Numbered from the stretch's first letter, positions 1 to 11,665 are shown. The stretch is 64,000 bases of DNA from Pseudoalteromonas citrea (GCF_000238375.3 NZ_AHBZ03000012.1:496001-560000); one strand, 5' to 3'. The notes: generated by a model from the sequence alone, not told the origin. Program-made: numbers and translations.

Positions 1-1613
1 GATTGCTAGCCCCGGTTCTTTCAAGCTCAAGCAGTAAATATGGCTTTGGTATGGCCCTGCCTTTTTATTGGAATATTGCGCCAAACTATGATGCAACAAT
101 TACCCCTAGGTATATGTCGAAAAAAGGACTGCAGCTCGTTTCTGAATTTCGCTACCTAACAGAGCAGCACCAAGGTCTCATTGGCGTAGAATATTTGAAT
201 AAAGATGATGCTGAACCGCAGTTAGATAGTCGCTATCTTGTGCATTGGCAGCAGCAAAGTTACTTTAACGAACAATGGCGCTTAAGCATTGATGTTACCA
301 ATGTCAGTGATGATGCATACTTAACCGATTTAGATTCAAAGTATGGCAATCAAACTGAGACTCAATTAAATAGAACTGGCATATTAAGTTACCTTGGTGA
401 TGATTGGCTCACCGACATAAAACTACAGAATTTTGAAGTATTAGGTGACCATACAGAGTCTTATGCCGCGCTACCACAGATCACTTGGCGCAATCGTACT
501 CCCTATCAATGGCAAAACCTTTCTTTCTCCGTGTTAGGCGACTTAAGTCACTTCCGTAACGATAACTTGATCATTAAAGAAGCGTCCCGATTACACATTG
601 AGCCAAGTGTTAACTTTTCAATTGAGAATTATGCTTGGTCTTTCCTTGCTGAAACGAGCTTATTACATACCCACTACGAACAAGACGGTGACTTCAGTAA
701 TACGTCGTACGAAAAAACTGTTTCAAGAACAATGCCTAAATTAAGAATACATTCACAACTTAATTTTGAACGAGAAACAAAAATATTTAACCACTCTGGC
801 ATCCAAACTTTAGAGCCGCAAATACAGTATTTATATGCCCCTAAAAGAGAACAAAACAACATTGGGTTGTATGATACGACAAGATTACAAGATGACTTTG
901 CCGGCTTGTTCAGAGAGCAACGTTTTTCTGGTGTAGATAGGATTGCACAAGCAAACCAATTTACACTAGGTGCCACAACGCGTGTTTTTGATAATGACAG
1001 CACCGAGCGCTTTAACTTTAGCATAGGGCAAATCATTTACTTAAGTGATGATGTAAAGCCTAGTGCACAAGAAGCAAATGTAGAAACTAATTACAATGCA
1101 TTGTTTGCGGCTGAAACCATGGTACATTGGCATCGACGTTGGTACTTTTCTGCCGGAATGCAATATGATGCCGATTCAAAAGAGTTGATACAGTCTCATA
1201 CCACCCTGAATTACAGAGGAGACAATAATAAACTCGTGCAATTGAACCATCGCTACGCAAATAGTGTCTCAGGATATGAAATTGACCAAATAGGTATTTT
1301 TAGCAGTCTACCTATTAACCAAAATTGGCAGCTTGTTGCGAGATACCACAGAGATTTAAATACCTCACGAAGCGTGGAAGTTTTTGCCGGTATTCAATAC
1401 GACAGCTGTTGTTGGGCGGTTCAAATAACCGGTGGTAGACACATAGAAACGGATTTAAACCAAACCATTAATCATGATAATGCACAGTTTGATACCAGTA
1501 TTGGTGTTAACTTTGTATTTAAAGGGTTAGGTGGTAAATCGAACAATGGTGCTAGCCAACTATTGCAACAAGGTATCTTCGGCTACCGTCGACCTTATTT
1601 TTTAAATAATTAA
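1..1613 (+). CDS. lptD: LPS-assembly protein LptD, C-terminal part (5' end outside window)
   Basis: LptD is the outer-membrane beta-barrel that, with the lipoprotein LptE, inserts lipopolysaccharide into the outer leaflet. The visible ~537 residues are the barrel-forming C-terminal domain: alternating aromatic/polar strands, repeated Asn/Asp/Tyr-rich turns, and a CC pair near the end (…YDSCCWAV…), typical of the LptD cysteines used in inter-domain disulfides. The reading frame is open to the window edge, so the signal peptide and the N-terminal jellyroll lie upstream; a TTG at position 3 is not the real start. It is followed 16 bp later by surA, the periplasmic chaperone that folds LptD, as in the classical gammaproteobacterial operon. 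Confidence 0.95.
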   Translation, partial: LLAPVLSSSSSKYGFGMALPFYWNIAPNYDATITPRYMSKKGLQLVSEFRYLTEQHQGLIGVEYLNKDDAEPQLDSRYLVHWQQQSYFNEQWRLSIDVTNVSDDAYLTDLDSKYGNQTETQLNRTGILSYLGDDWLTDIKLQNFEVLGDHTESYAALPQITWRNRTPYQWQNLSFSVLGDLSHFRNDNLIIKEASRLHIEPSVNFSIENYAWSFLAETSLLHTHYEQDGDFSNTSYEKTVSRTMPKLRIHSQLNFERETKIFNHSGIQTLEPQIQYLYAPKREQNNIGLYDTTRLQDDFAGLFREQRFSGVDRIAQANQFTLGATTRVFDNDSTERFNFSIGQIIYLSDDVKPSAQEANVETNYNALFAAETMVHWHRRWYFSAGMQYDADSKELIQSHTTLNYRGDNNKLVQLNHRYANSVSGYEIDQIGIFSSLPINQNWQLVARYHRDLNTSRSVEVFAGIQYDSCCWAVQITGGRHIETDLNQTINHDNAQFDTSIGVNFVFKGLGGKSNNGASQLLQQGIFGYRRPYFLNN

Positions 1614-1629
1614 TAAATATTAGAATACT

Positions 1630-2922
1630 ATGAATTTTAAAAAGTTATTATTAGCCACCCTTTTGGGATTAAGTGTTAGTCAAGTAGTACACGCCGAACG
1701 AGTGCAGATAGATAAAATTGTCGCCACCGTCAATGAAGGTGTGGTTCTGCAAAGTGAAGTTGAACAAATTATTACACGTGTTAAAGAGCAAGCAAAGCAA
1801 CAAAGTACCGAATTACCGTCAGACAAAACGCTCAGAGTGCAAGCAATTGATCGTTTAGTGGATCAGTCCTTAGTACTTCAACTTGCCGAGCGTATGGGTA
1901 TGGAGATTTCTGATTCTCAATTAGATCAAACCATTGCTAATATTGCTAAAGATCAAAACATGACGATTGCCGATCTAAGGCGTTCTGTTGAATCTAGCGG
2001 TGAAAGTTACCAAGCCTATCGCGAAGAGATCCGTAAAGAAATCACCATTAGCCAAGTACGACGTGCCAGTGTTGATCGTCGCGTTTATATTAGTACGCAA
2101 GAAGTTGCTAATTTACAAAAGATATTAGAACAGCAAACGGGCAATCCTGAAGAATATGATATTGGTCATATCCTAATCAAGATCCCGAGCAAAGCATCAC
2201 CCCAAGAGATTCAAGATGCGAGAGAGCGCGCAGATAATGTCATTGATTTTTTAAATGATGGCAAAGAGTTTAAGCGTATTGCTATTGCCTCTTCAAGTGG
2301 CTCTAAAGCCTTAGAGGGCGGCCAATTAGGCTGGATGAGTATCAATGAAATGCCGTCATTATTTGCTGAAGCTGTTAAAGGTAAGAAAAAAGACAACATT
2401 GTAGGTCCAGTTCGTTCAGGTGCCGGATTTCATATATTAAAAATACAAGATATTCGTGGCCGCCAAGTAGTAGAAACGACCGAGGTACGTTCTCGCCATA
2501 TTCTCATCAAACCTTCAATCATTCTGAGTGAAGAAAAAGCACGAGATATGTTAGCGGGTTTCGCGAAAGACCTGCGTACTGGAGAAGCTGACTTTGCAGA
2601 GTTGGCAAAAGAGCATTCAGAGGACCCAGGCTCTGCACTTAAAGGCGGAGAATATGACTGGACTGATCCAACAACCTATGTACCTGCGTTTAAAAATACC
2701 TTGTTGTCTTTAGAGCAAAATGAGATCAGTGAACCATTTAGAAGTACATTCGGTTGGCATATTGTGCAGTTATTAGATAAGCGAACAGCTGACAAAACGG
2801 ATCAAGCAAAAATAAACCGTGCTCACGGACTCCTATTCAACCGTAAGTTCAAAGAAGAAAGCTTCAAATGGCAACGTGAGATCCGTGAACAAGCCCATAT
2901 TGACATTTTCCCAACAGAATAA
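1630..2922 (+). CDS. surA: Periplasmic chaperone / peptidyl-prolyl isomerase SurA
   Basis: SurA escorts unfolded outer-membrane proteins, LptD among them, across the periplasm to the BAM complex. The 430-residue product matches the family's usual length. It has a signal peptide (about residues 1-22, ending VVHA), an N-terminal chaperone domain (about 25-165) and two parvulin rotamase domains, the first around 'IGHILIKIP', the second around 'SRHILIKPS' with the GG-x-Y/LGW signatures. It lies between lptD and pdxA on the same strand with short gaps, consistent with one operon. The start ATG is the first in frame and leads directly into the signal peptide. Confidence 0.96.
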   Translation: MNFKKLLLATLLGLSVSQVVHAERVQIDKIVATVNEGVVLQSEVEQIITRVKEQAKQQSTELPSDKTLRVQAIDRLVDQSLVLQLAERMGMEISDSQLDQTIANIAKDQNMTIADLRRSVESSGESYQAYREEIRKEITISQVRRASVDRRVYISTQEVANLQKILEQQTGNPEEYDIGHILIKIPSKASPQEIQDARERADNVIDFLNDGKEFKRIAIASSSGSKALEGGQLGWMSINEMPSLFAEAVKGKKKDNIVGPVRSGAGFHILKIQDIRGRQVVETTEVRSRHILIKPSIILSEEKARDMLAGFAKDLRTGEADFAELAKEHSEDPGSALKGGEYDWTDPTTYVPAFKNTLLSLEQNEISEPFRSTFGWHIVQLLDKRTADKTDQAKINRAHGLLFNRKFKEESFKWQREIREQAHIDIFPTE

Positions 2923-2933
2923 ATGGATCTAAC

Positions 2934-3923
2934 ATGTGTCTAAGAATAGCAATTACCCCGGGTGAGCCTGCTGGCATCGGCCCAGATCTCGTTATTAAAT
3001 TGGCACAAAAAGTGTGGTCTTCACAGTTAGTCGCAGTGGTTGACCGCACCATTATTGAAGAACGCGCGGCCGAGTTAGGTGAGTCCATCACTTTACTGCC
3101 ATTTGATGCACATATTGATGCAAAGCCAGCGCCAGCTGGATGCTTGTACTATATGCAAGTTGATAAAGGCACTAATGTAAAGGCCGGACAGCTTGATGAA
3201 AAAAATGGTGAATATGTACTTGAGACACTGCGTATCGCATCTGAAAAAAATATGGATGGCACATTTGACGCTGTAGTGACAGGCCCTGTACACAAGGGCA
3301 TAATTAACCGTGCCGGTATTTCATTCAGTGGTCACACTGAATATTTTGCGCTGCAATCTAATACTTCAGATGTGGTTATGATGCTCGCGACTGAGGGGCT
3401 GAGAGTTGCACTTGTAACCACTCATATCCCCCTCGCCTATGTTTCACGAGCTGTTACTACCGAACGGTTAACTAAAGTCGCAAATATTCTACATGATGAC
3501 TTAAAAAGTAAATTTGGGATTGAAAAGCCTCGCGTACTCGTTTGTGGATTGAATCCTCATGCAGGTGAAGACGGTCACCTAGGCACAGAAGAGATTGAGA
3601 CCATCACACCAGCACTTGAAAGATTAAATGCACAAGGCATGAACCTAGTTGGTCCATTGCCCGCAGATACCTTATTTCAAGCAAAGTATTTAGATAATGC
3701 AGATGCCGTGCTTGCAATGTATCACGATCAAGGCCTACCTGTGTTAAAATATAAAGGATTTGGTAATTCGGTAAATATTACCCTTGGGCTACCCTTTATA
3801 AGAACCTCTGTTGACCATGGCACTGCGTTAGATTTAGCGGCTACGGGAAATATTGAGGTAGGTAGTTTTGACTTAGCTATCCGCGAAGCAATAAAGCTCG
3901 CCAACAAAAAAGCACTGAATTAA
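2934..3923 (+). CDS. pdxA: 4-hydroxythreonine-4-phosphate dehydrogenase PdxA
   Basis: PdxA is the cytoplasmic NAD-dependent, metal-requiring enzyme that oxidises 4-phosphohydroxy-L-threonine in the DXP-dependent pyridoxal phosphate pathway. The 329-residue protein begins with the family signature [13 protein letters not shown], has the metal-binding His in 'FSGHTEYFA' (about residue 136), the motif '[11 protein letters not shown]' and the C-terminal '[12 protein letters not shown]' and '[11 protein letters not shown]' segments. Its TAA overlaps the rsmA ATG by one base, so rsmA translation is probably coupled to it. The order surA-pdxA-rsmA is the standard one. Confidence 0.96.
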   Translation: MCLRIAITPGEPAGIGPDLVIKLAQKVWSSQLVAVVDRTIIEERAAELGESITLLPFDAHIDAKPAPAGCLYYMQVDKGTNVKAGQLDEKNGEYVLETLRIASEKNMDGTFDAVVTGPVHKGIINRAGISFSGHTEYFALQSNTSDVVMMLATEGLRVALVTTHIPLAYVSRAVTTERLTKVANILHDDLKSKFGIEKPRVLVCGLNPHAGEDGHLGTEEIETITPALERLNAQGMNLVGPLPADTLFQAKYLDNADAVLAMYHDQGLPVLKYKGFGNSVNITLGLPFIRTSVDHGTALDLAATGNIEVGSFDLAIREAIKLANKKALN

Positions 3924-4729
3924 TGACTGATAAAGTACACTTAGGGCACCGTGCCCGAAAACGTTTTGGCCAAAACTTTCTAAATGATGACATGATCATC
4001 GATAAAATTGTGACTGCTATTGATCCAAAACCAGCTGATAACCTTGTGGAAATTGGGCCAGGCTTAGGGGCTATCACAGAACCTGTAGTTGATCTAAGTG
4101 AAAAATTAACGGTTGTAGAGCTTGATAAAGACTTAGCGGAACGACTGATCAAGCACCCTTTTATGGGTCCAAAGCTGACAGTGCATCAGGGTGATGCAAT
4201 GAAATTTGATTTCGCATCTTTAATCAAAGATGGCGAAAAACTAAAAATCTTTGGAAATTTGCCCTATAACGTATCAACACCTCTGCTATTTCACCTTTTT
4301 GAATTTGCTGATCATGTTGAACACATGCACTTTATGCTACAAAAAGAAGTTGTAAAACGCATGGTCGCGAGTCCTGACTCAAAAGCATTTGGTCGCTTAA
4401 GTGTAATGACACAATACTATTGTAATGCGATGCCAGTGATTGATGTACCGCCCGAGTGCTTTAAGCCCGCTCCAAAAGTAGATTCAGCAGTTATCCGCTT
4501 GATCCCAAAAAAGCCCGAACAGCGTTCTGCAAAAAGTACCAAAATACTAAACACAGTATGTTTAGAGGCCTTTAATCAACGCCGCAAAACACTCCGTAAT
4601 AGTCTTTCTAACTTGTTAACAAGTGAGGAAATGGCTGAGATTGGTATTGATGCGACAAAACGTGCCGAAAACCTTTCTCTTTCTCAATTCATTGATATAG
4701 CAAACTGGATTTATGACAATAAGCAGTAA
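3923..4729 (+). CDS. rsmA: 16S rRNA (adenine1518-N6/adenine1519-N6)-dimethyltransferase RsmA (KsgA)
   Basis: RsmA dimethylates two adjacent adenosines in the 3'-terminal hairpin of 16S rRNA with S-adenosylmethionine, a late checkpoint of 30S assembly; loss gives kasugamycin resistance. The 268-residue product carries '[11 protein letters not shown]' at the N-terminus, the SAM-binding '[10 protein letters not shown]', the catalytic '[10 protein letters not shown]' motif and the C-terminal '[12 protein letters not shown]' helix. It overlaps pdxA by one base and apaG by 17 bases, which implies translational coupling within the operon. Confidence 0.96.
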   Translation: MTDKVHLGHRARKRFGQNFLNDDMIIDKIVTAIDPKPADNLVEIGPGLGAITEPVVDLSEKLTVVELDKDLAERLIKHPFMGPKLTVHQGDAMKFDFASLIKDGEKLKIFGNLPYNVSTPLLFHLFEFADHVEHMHFMLQKEVVKRMVASPDSKAFGRLSVMTQYYCNAMPVIDVPPECFKPAPKVDSAVIRLIPKKPEQRSAKSTKILNTVCLEAFNQRRKTLRNSLSNLLTSEEMAEIGIDATKRAENLSLSQFIDIANWIYDNKQ

Positions 4730-5102
4730 TATTGGCTCTCCAATAAAAGTCTCTGTTGAAACTTTTTATGTAGAAGCGCAATCTCAGCCAGAAAAAGACA
4801 AATATGTATTTGCTTACACTGTGACAATTAAAAACCACAGTTTATGTAGCGCCAAGTTAGAGAGCCGTTATTGGCTCATCACTGATGCAAATGGGAAAGA
4901 ATCTGAAATCGAAGGTGAGGGAGTCATTGGTGAAAAACCATCAATAGCACCGGGTGAAAGTTACAAATATACCAGTGGGGCGGTTCTAGATACGCCGTTA
5001 GGCACAATGCAAGGCCATTACATCATGCGTAATGAGTTTGGCACTGAGTTTGAAGCACCTATCCCTGTATTTAGTTTGACTAGCTTAACCACTTTACATT
5101 AA
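4713..5102 (+). CDS. apaG: ApaG (Co2+/Mg2+ efflux-associated, DUF525 family)
   Basis: ApaG is a small all-beta, fibronectin-III-like protein of unclear biochemical role, linked genetically to divalent-cation resistance in enteric bacteria. The 129-residue product has the family pattern '[11 protein letters not shown]', '[10 protein letters not shown]', 'EVEGEGVVGEKP'-like '[10 protein letters not shown]' and 'GTMQGHYIM'. It starts 17 bases inside rsmA in another frame and ends 6 bases before apaH. Position and sequence both give a firm family assignment; function is not deducible from the sequence. Confidence 0.93.
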   Translation: MTISSNIGSPIKVSVETFYVEAQSQPEKDKYVFAYTVTIKNHSLCSAKLESRYWLITDANGKESEIEGEGVIGEKPSIAPGESYKYTSGAVLDTPLGTMQGHYIMRNEFGTEFEAPIPVFSLTSLTTLH

Positions 5103-5108
5103 AGACAT

Positions 5109-5909
5109 ATGGCGCAGTACGCAGTTGGTGATTTACAAGGGTGCTTTAAGCCTTTAAACCGATTATTAAATATGGTGAACTTTAACCCGAGTAAAGATCA
5201 CCTCTATTTAGTCGGTGACGTTGTTGCAAGGGGGCCTGACTCCCTTGCATGCTTAAACTGGTTACTAAGGCATCAAGATGCAATTACAATTACGCTCGGT
5301 AATCACGATCTGCATTTACTTGCCTGTGCCGAATTAAACCGTTTACCAAACCCAAAAGATAAATTGGAAGCGGTGTTTCAAAGCCCACACTTCTCTAAGT
5401 TTTTAGCGTTATTAAAACAACAACCGCTCGCCGTTTCTCTACCTGAACATCATGCATTTATTTCTCATGCGGGTATTTACCCGACATGGAGCATCGATGC
5501 AGCACTCGTCTATGCTCAGTTTGTCGAACGCTGTTATCGTAGTATAAATGCCAAAGATTTTTTCGACGCAATGTATTTAACACACCCCACAGGTCACATA
5601 AAACAGCTTAACGACCTAGAGAAATTTAGAGCCATTGTTAATGTTTTTACACGGATGCGATATCTAAAAGCCAACGATGAACTAGACTTAATCAATAAAA
5701 GTGGCATAAGTGAAGGTTGTGAACTAACACCTTGGTTTCATCGCGAACGCTTTCAAAAGTCAAACGCTTCCTTTATATTTGGACATTGGGCAGCGCTAAA
5801 AGGCGTAACAAAAATGCAAAACGTCATTGCATTAGACACAGGATGTGTCTGGGGTGGACCGATGACTATGATGAATATTGCAACGAAAGAACAATTTTCA
5901 AGCAAATAA
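5109..5909 (+). CDS. apaH: Symmetrical bis(5'-nucleosyl)-tetraphosphatase ApaH
   Basis: ApaH hydrolyses Ap4A symmetrically into two ADP, and removes Np4 caps from RNA. The 266-residue protein has the calcineurin-like metallophosphatase motifs in order: 'VGDLQGC' (GDxxG), 'YLVGDVVARGPDS' (GDxxxRG), 'LGNHDLHLLA' (GNHD), 'HAGI' and the C-terminal 'FGHWA' histidine. Length fits the E. coli enzyme (about 280). It is the last gene of the lptD operon; no clear rho-independent terminator is visible in the 116 bases before the chemoreceptor gene. Confidence 0.95.
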   Translation: MAQYAVGDLQGCFKPLNRLLNMVNFNPSKDHLYLVGDVVARGPDSLACLNWLLRHQDAITITLGNHDLHLLACAELNRLPNPKDKLEAVFQSPHFSKFLALLKQQPLAVSLPEHHAFISHAGIYPTWSIDAALVYAQFVERCYRSINAKDFFDAMYLTHPTGHIKQLNDLEKFRAIVNVFTRMRYLKANDELDLINKSGISEGCELTPWFHRERFQKSNASFIFGHWAALKGVTKMQNVIALDTGCVWGGPMTMMNIATKEQFSSK

Positions 5910-6025
5910 TCTATTCTCGCCCCTTTTTACTGAATTTTTTAGTCACATCTGCTATAAAATACTTAACTTATCCGCAATAAAACCGATAAGTACTGAATCC
6001 TGCTAGTAAAATTGATGGAAATTGT

Positions 6026-8041
6026 ATGAACTTGACTGTAAGCCAACGAATTTGGGGTGGTTTTATTCTTATCACCTTACTGCTCCTAATGATAGGTGGA
6101 AACTCTTTGCTAAGGATTGCAAATATAAATAGCTCGACACAACAAGTGAATAGCTTATCCCTTCCTGCGCTTGATAAAAGCTCAGAACTACAAGTTGAGT
6201 TTTCATTAATGAGTAAAGTTGCCCAAGGCAGCTTCTATGCACAAACCCCTGCGGAGCTAAATGCACTTAAAGCTGAGTTTAATCAGCGACAAAATATTTT
6301 TAGCAATTCACATGCTGCACTCGAGAATGTAGTAAGCAGTAACCAAAGTTTATCGCGTAGTGCACAAGATGTAGGTAATACATATAAAGACTTCGTAAAT
6401 TCAGTTAGTAACTTATTAAAGGATAAGGCGCTAGAGTTAAAATTAAGAAAGACAACTGCGACTCAGCTAGAAGATATTGAGCTAAATGCCGAAGATGCAA
6501 CAACCGTCGTGCTCGATATTATTGACTTAGATGGGCTAAAAGAGTCGAGTAATCGCGCGTATCAAGCTGCAAATAGTATGGAAAACAATTTTTCCAGTAT
6601 AGTGACTAACAGCGCCGACATGCTGACTGTTGAAAACTTAAATACACTCGATATCGTAAAAAAAGATCAAATATATTTACTTGAAGAGCTTGAGCGAAAT
6701 ATAGGGCTAATGAAAGGTCCTGTGATAGCACTCGATAGTGACTTATTTGCTGATCTAGAGTCTTATTTTGATGCATTAAAACAAGATACCACTGGCACTC
6801 AAAGTTTATCAGAAAATAAAAAGCGCCTGATCAATGCGATTAACCTGACAAAAACAGAACTTGCAGAAGCCGAACAAGCAACCAAGGCCGCTTTAAAGCA
6901 GCTAGATCAGCTATTAGATGAAGCAAGTAAAGTTGCATTCGACTTACAAAAGGGTGTGAGCCAAGATGTAAGTGCAGCAAACTTATGGACGTGGATTGGG
7001 ATGGTCATCGCCACACTTATTGCTATCGTCGTCGCTTTTGTTACCGTAAACCTAATTACCAAACCTCTTGCAGAAGTTAATCGTGTACTCACAATCGTTG
7101 CTCGTGGCGACATGACGCAGCGTTTGGATGATACAGCACAGGATGAATTCGGTGAGCTGTCTCGCAGTTGTAACGCATTAATTAGTAGTTTACGTGAGCT
7201 GATCACAGGCATTGTTTCTCGCTCTACACAGCTTGCAGCAGCATCTGAGCAAACATCTACAATTACGACAGAGTCAAGCCAAGCTATTCGTAATCAGCAA
7301 GCACAAGTCGAACAAGCCGCAACGGCAACCACTGAAATGAGTAGTACTTCTCATGGCGTCAGTAATAGTGCAAACCAAGCGTTACTTGAAATTAAAAACG
7401 CGGATAAAGAAGCTGAACGTGTGAAAGGTATTTCTCATGATAATAAGCACACTATTGAGCAACTTGCTCGTGAGGTTGATGAGGCATCTCGCGTTATTAA
7501 TAAGTTACATCAAGACAGTGCGTCAATTGGTGGAATATTAGATGTTATTCGTGGTATTGCTGAACAGACGAATCTACTCGCATTAAATGCAGCCATTGAG
7601 GCTGCCCGAGCGGGTGAGCAAGGTCGAGGTTTTGCAGTAGTAGCAGATGAAGTTAGATCACTGGCAAGTAAAACTCAGGAGTCAACTCAAGAAATACAGT
7701 CTATGATTGAATCTTTGCAAGCGGGTGCTGAAGAAGCCGTAACCGCTATGTCAAAAGGTAAGCAGCAAGCAGAATCATGTGTTGATAAAAGTGATTTAGC
7801 TAACGAGGCGCTAAATAGCATCACCCAAGCTGTATCGCAAGCACATGATGTGAGTGAAGAGATTTCGACTGCTGCAAATGAACAACAACAAGTTTCTCAA
7901 GAGATCAGTGAACGTTTAGAGTCAATTGTGTCTATCGCCGAGCAAACAGCTGAAGGCGCAAATCAAACCTCAATTTCAAGTACAGAGGTTGCAAAGTTGG
8001 CTGAAGAGCTTCGTTTATCGGTTGAACAGTTTAAGGTATAG
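6026..8041 (+). CDS. Methyl-accepting chemotaxis protein
   Basis: Transmembrane chemoreceptor that controls CheA. The 671 residues show an N-terminal membrane segment (about 10-29), a helical periplasmic sensor of about 290 residues, a second membrane segment (about 318-341), a HAMP linker ('[21 protein letters not shown]') and a long coiled-coil signalling domain. The conserved hairpin tip '[18 protein letters not shown]' followed by '[12 protein letters not shown]' is intact. No C-terminal NWETF-type CheR/CheB docking pentapeptide is present; the protein ends 'SVEQFKV'. The ligand cannot be predicted. It is a single gene between apaH and the convergent tktA. Confidence 0.95.
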   Translation: MNLTVSQRIWGGFILITLLLLMIGGNSLLRIANINSSTQQVNSLSLPALDKSSELQVEFSLMSKVAQGSFYAQTPAELNALKAEFNQRQNIFSNSHAALENVVSSNQSLSRSAQDVGNTYKDFVNSVSNLLKDKALELKLRKTTATQLEDIELNAEDATTVVLDIIDLDGLKESSNRAYQAANSMENNFSSIVTNSADMLTVENLNTLDIVKKDQIYLLEELERNIGLMKGPVIALDSDLFADLESYFDALKQDTTGTQSLSENKKRLINAINLTKTELAEAEQATKAALKQLDQLLDEASKVAFDLQKGVSQDVSAANLWTWIGMVIATLIAIVVAFVTVNLITKPLAEVNRVLTIVARGDMTQRLDDTAQDEFGELSRSCNALISSLRELITGIVSRSTQLAAASEQTSTITTESSQAIRNQQAQVEQAATATTEMSSTSHGVSNSANQALLEIKNADKEAERVKGISHDNKHTIEQLAREVDEASRVINKLHQDSASIGGILDVIRGIAEQTNLLALNAAIEAARAGEQGRGFAVVADEVRSLASKTQESTQEIQSMIESLQAGAEEAVTAMSKGKQQAESCVDKSDLANEALNSITQAVSQAHDVSEEISTAANEQQQVSQEISERLESIVSIAEQTAEGANQTSISSTEVAKLAEELRLSVEQFKV

Positions 8042-8052
8042 TTTCTTAAATT

Positions 8053-8074
8053 ACCGGCTAAGAGGTTAGCCGGT
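8053..8074 (+). terminator. Hairpin after the chemoreceptor gene
   Basis: A perfect 9-bp stem (ACCGGCTAA / TTAGCCGGT) with GAGG loop starts 11 bases after the chemoreceptor stop codon. It has no following T-run, so it may stabilise the 3' end rather than terminate alone; a proper terminator follows at 8115. Confidence 0.5.
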
Positions 8075-8114
8075 CTATCGGGATATATCATGACCAGTAC
8101 GACTATTTGAGCAT

Positions 8115-8142
8115 AAAAAAAGCCTGCAAATGCAGGCTTTTT
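8115..8142. terminator. Bidirectional rho-independent terminator between the chemoreceptor gene and tktA
   Basis: An 8-bp stem AGCCTGCA / TGCAGGCT with a two-base AA loop is flanked by an A-run and a T-run, so it can work for the rightward chemoreceptor gene and the leftward tktA. Confidence 0.85.
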
Positions 8143-8161
8143 ATGTTTTACACTAATTCAT

Positions 8162-10153
8162 TTAGAATAATGATTTTGCCTTGCTCACAATATTGTCAAC
8201 TGTGAAACCAAAGTGCTCAAACAGTTCACTTGCAGGCGCTGACTCACCAAAGGTCGTCATACCTACAACAACACCATTTAAGCCAACATACTTATACCAA
8301 TAATCAGCAATTCCAGCCTCTACTGCAACACGACGAGTCACGGATGCTGGTAAAACGCTTTCTTTATATTCAGCTGACTGGGCATCGAATACGTCGGTTG
8401 ATGGCATAGAGACAACGCGTACTTTCTTACCGTCTAAACGCAATGCTTTCGCAGAATCAATGGCTAACTGTACTTCAGAACCAGTTGCTATAATTATTAA
8501 CTCTGGATTGCCATCACAGCTTAGTACGTAGCCACCTTGCTTGATTGCTTGTACTTGCACATCATCACGGCTTTGCTGCTCTAAACCTTGACGCGTAAAG
8601 ATAAGAGAAGTAGGACCATCTTTACGCTCAACCGCTTGTTGCCATGCAACAGCTGATTCAACTTGGTCACAAGGACGCCAATTAACTAAATTAGGCGTCA
8701 AACGCATGCTTGCTATTTGTTCTACTGGTTGGTGTGTTGGGCCATCTTCGCCCAGGCCAATTGAGTCATGCGTATAAACAAAAATACTAGGTTGCTTCAT
8801 TAATGCAGCCATGCGCACAGCATTACGAGCATATTCCATGAACATCAAAAATGTGGCGCCGTAAGGAATAAAGCCTTTGTGCAACACAATGCCGTTCATA
8901 ATTGCTGACATACCAAACTCGCGAACACCATAATAAATATAGTTGCCAGAGGCGTCATCTGCGGTTAGCCCTTTTGAGCCATCCCAAATAGTTAAGTTTG
9001 AACCTGCTAAATCAGCAGAGCCACCCATAAATTCCGGTAATAAAGGACCATAAGTATTTAATGCATTTTGTGATGCTTTACGTGTAGCTGGGCTCGCAGG
9101 GTTTGCTTGTAATTGCGCGATATAAGCTTCAGATTGCTCAGCCCATGTATCTGGCAATTCACCTTTCATACGGCGCTCAAATTCAGCAGCCAGCTCTGGG
9201 TATTCAATTTGATACTCAGTAAACTTAATCAACCAGTGACTTTGCGCTTGTTGGCCGCGTGCTGACGCATCCCACTTGGCATATATTTCGTCTGGCACTT
9301 CAAACGCGTCATGCTTCCAACCAAGGAACTCACGTGCCGCTTTAATCTCTTCATCACCCAGTGGTGCACCGTGACAATCATGACTACCTGATTTATTTGG
9401 TGAGCCGTAGCCAATCACTGTTTTACAACAAATTAAGGTTGGTTTATTCGTTTCAGCACGCGCAGCATCTATCGCAGCTTTAATCGCTTCACTATCGTGA
9501 CCATCGACATCTGCAATGACATGCCAACCATATGCTTCAAAGCGTTTAGGCGTATCATCACTGAACCACCCTTCTACTTCACCATCGATTGAAATGCCAT
9601 TATCATCCCAAAATGCAACCAACTTGCCTAAGCCAAGTGTGCCAGCTAATGAACATGCTTCATGAGAAATACCTTCCATCAAGCAACCATCACCTAAGAA
9701 CGCATAAGTAAAGTGGTTTACAATATCATGCTCGTCGCGGTTAAACTGAGCAGCAAGTGACTTTTCAGCTATCGCCATACCAACTGCATTAGTAATACCT
9801 TGGCCCAATGGTCCTGTGGTCGTTTCAATACCAGGCGCATAGCCATATTCAGGGTGCCCAGGTGTTTTAGAGTGCATTTGACGGAAATTTTTCAAATCGT
9901 CAATTGATAACTCATAACCACTTAAATGTAGCAAAGAATAAATCAGCATTGAGCCATGACCATTCGACAGCACAAAGCGGTCACGATCAGCCCATTCAGG
10001 GTTGCTTGGATTATGTTTTAAATAATCACGCCACAATACCTCGGCGATATCCGCCATACCCATAGGGGCACCGGGGTGACCTGATTTTGCCTGTTGTACA
10101 GCGTCCATTGACAGAGCGCGGATTGCATTTGCTAGTTCTTTGCGAGATGGCAT
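8162..10153 (-). CDS. tktA: Transketolase
   Basis: Thiamine-diphosphate enzyme of the non-oxidative pentose phosphate pathway; it moves two-carbon ketol units between sugar phosphates. The product is 663 residues, the usual length. Seen: '[13 protein letters not shown]' near the N-terminus, the diphosphate motif '[13 protein letters not shown]' with '[10 protein letters not shown]', and the pyrimidine-domain '[12 protein letters not shown]', followed by '[19 protein letters not shown]'. The frame is open 16 codons further upstream, but the ATG at 10153 begins the canonical [20 protein letters not shown] and has a TAGGAG ribosome-binding site seven bases upstream. Divergent from metK. Confidence 0.97.
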   Translation of the reverse strand: MPSRKELANAIRALSMDAVQQAKSGHPGAPMGMADIAEVLWRDYLKHNPSNPEWADRDRFVLSNGHGSMLIYSLLHLSGYELSIDDLKNFRQMHSKTPGHPEYGYAPGIETTTGPLGQGITNAVGMAIAEKSLAAQFNRDEHDIVNHFTYAFLGDGCLMEGISHEACSLAGTLGLGKLVAFWDDNGISIDGEVEGWFSDDTPKRFEAYGWHVIADVDGHDSEAIKAAIDAARAETNKPTLICCKTVIGYGSPNKSGSHDCHGAPLGDEEIKAAREFLGWKHDAFEVPDEIYAKWDASARGQQAQSHWLIKFTEYQIEYPELAAEFERRMKGELPDTWAEQSEAYIAQLQANPASPATRKASQNALNTYGPLLPEFMGGSADLAGSNLTIWDGSKGLTADDASGNYIYYGVREFGMSAIMNGIVLHKGFIPYGATFLMFMEYARNAVRMAALMKQPSIFVYTHDSIGLGEDGPTHQPVEQIASMRLTPNLVNWRPCDQVESAVAWQQAVERKDGPTSLIFTRQGLEQQSRDDVQVQAIKQGGYVLSCDGNPELIIIATGSEVQLAIDSAKALRLDGKKVRVVSMPSTDVFDAQSAEYKESVLPASVTRRVAVEAGIADYWYKYVGLNGVVVGMTTFGESAPASELFEHFGFTVDNIVSKAKSLF

Positions 10154-10289
10154 GAATTCTCCTACCTTAAAATTCGCGTATAGTAAGTTAAAGTACCCCA
10201 TTCTTACTCATTTCAATGCTTGACTGCAACGATATTCCATAGAAAAAACAGGTACAAGCAGGATTTTATATTCCAGCTCAAATTATAAA

Positions 10290-10313
10290 AGCTATTTAGA
10301 CGTCTAGGCGTAA
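10290..10313 (+). promoter_or_regulatory. MetJ operator (tandem met boxes) upstream of metK
   Basis: Three contiguous 8-mers lie 108 bases before the metK start: AGCTATTT, AGACGTCT and AGGCGTAA. The middle one is an exact match to the met box consensus AGACGTCT and the third matches five of eight bases. MetJ binds tandem 8-bp boxes cooperatively with SAM as corepressor, and metK is a classical target. The site lies in the tktA-metK divergent spacer. Confidence 0.75.
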
Positions 10314-10420
10314 AAAAACTATGCAGAGCTGTTCGTTTTGGTTAGAATGTTCCTTATACTTTTTTCATTCCTGCGCTATCCTGTTTGTTTGTGAAGCGCA
10401 TATTTGTGAGCATACATACA

Positions 10421-11572
10421 ATGGCAAAACATTTATTTACTTCTGAGTCTGTTTCTGAAGGCCATCCGGATAAAATCGCGGATCAAATTTCAGATGCTGT
10501 ACTTGATGCAATCCTAGAACAAGATCCAAAAGCGCGTGTAGCATGTGAAACATATGTTAAAACAGGTATGGTTATGGTTGGTGGTGAAGTAACCACTAGC
10601 GCTTGGGTAGACATCGAAGAGTTAACACGTAAAACTGTACGTGATATCGGTTATACACATTCTGACATGGGCTTTGACGCCGATTCATGTGCGATTTTAA
10701 ATACCATAGGTAAACAATCTCCAGATATCAACCAAGGTGTAGACCGTGCTAGAGCTGAAGAACAAGGCGCTGGCGACCAAGGTTTAATGTTTGGTTATGC
10801 ATGTAATGAAACAGACGTATTAATGCCTGCACCAATCACTTACTCTCATCGTTTAGTACAACGCCAAGCGCAAGTACGTAAAAGCGGAGAGCTTAGTTGG
10901 TTGCGTCCAGATGCAAAGTCACAAGTAACATTTGCCTATCAAAATGGTAAAGCAGTGGGTATTGATGCTGTGGTTCTTTCAACTCAGCATTGCGACTCTG
11001 TTTCACAAGATGACTTAGTTGAAGCCGTGATGGAAACGATCATCAAGCCAGTATTACCAGCGGAGCTTATTTCTAAAGCAACTAAATTCTTCATCAACCC
11101 GACTGGTCGTTTTGTGATTGGTGGCCCAATGGGTGACTGTGGTTTAACTGGTCGTAAGATCATCGTAGATACTTATGGTGGCATGGCACGTCACGGTGGT
11201 GGCGCATTCTCTGGTAAAGATCCATCAAAAGTTGACCGTTCAGCAGCCTATGCTGCACGTTACGTTGCTAAAAACATTGTAGCAGCTGGTCTTGCTGATA
11301 AATGTGAATTGCAGGTATCTTATGCGATTGGTGTTGCAGAGCCAACATCTATTAGCATCGAAACTTTTGGCACAGGTAAACTGGAAGAGTCTCGTTTAGT
11401 TGAATTAGTGCGTGAGCACTTTGATCTGCGTCCATATGGCCTTCTTACTATGCTCGATTTAGAACGTCCTATTTACCAGCCTACAGCGGCATACGGACAC
11501 TTCGGACGTGAAGAGTTCCCGTGGGAAGCAACTGATAAAGCAGAGGCTTTAAGAGCTGCCGCTGGATTATAA
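10421..11572 (+). CDS. metK: S-adenosylmethionine synthetase MetK
   Basis: Forms SAM from methionine and ATP; the cytoplasmic enzyme is a tetramer needing Mg2+ and K+. The 383-residue product starts [18 protein letters not shown], with the ATP-binding '[12 protein letters not shown]' hexapeptide region and the P-loop-like '[16 protein letters not shown]'. A start 12 codons upstream is open but is not family-like, so ATG 10421 is chosen. The MetJ-type operator upstream suggests repression by SAM-bound MetJ. Monocistronic: a strong terminator follows. Confidence 0.97.
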   Translation: MAKHLFTSESVSEGHPDKIADQISDAVLDAILEQDPKARVACETYVKTGMVMVGGEVTTSAWVDIEELTRKTVRDIGYTHSDMGFDADSCAILNTIGKQSPDINQGVDRARAEEQGAGDQGLMFGYACNETDVLMPAPITYSHRLVQRQAQVRKSGELSWLRPDAKSQVTFAYQNGKAVGIDAVVLSTQHCDSVSQDDLVEAVMETIIKPVLPAELISKATKFFINPTGRFVIGGPMGDCGLTGRKIIVDTYGGMARHGGGAFSGKDPSKVDRSAAYAARYVAKNIVAAGLADKCELQVSYAIGVAEPTSISIETFGTGKLEESRLVELVREHFDLRPYGLLTMLDLERPIYQPTAAYGHFGREEFPWEATDKAEALRAAAGL

Positions 11573-11597
11573 GTTATCTAGTACAGAACCAAATAAT

Positions 11598-11629
11598 AAA
11601 AAGCGCAGCCTACTGGCAGCGCTTTTTTT
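11598..11629 (+). terminator. metK terminator
   Basis: Stem built from GCGC-A-GCC / GGC-A-GCGC around a TACT loop, preceded by A5 and followed by T7, 26 bases after the metK stop. It may also serve the convergent EamA gene. Confidence 0.85.
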
Positions 11630-11665
11630 GGTTATTTAAATAGTACAAGTTTTGCTAAAATATCC

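Noticed and set aside
3-5. TTG at the window edge as the lptD start
   Set aside because: The translation is already inside the LptD barrel; the gene begins outside the window.
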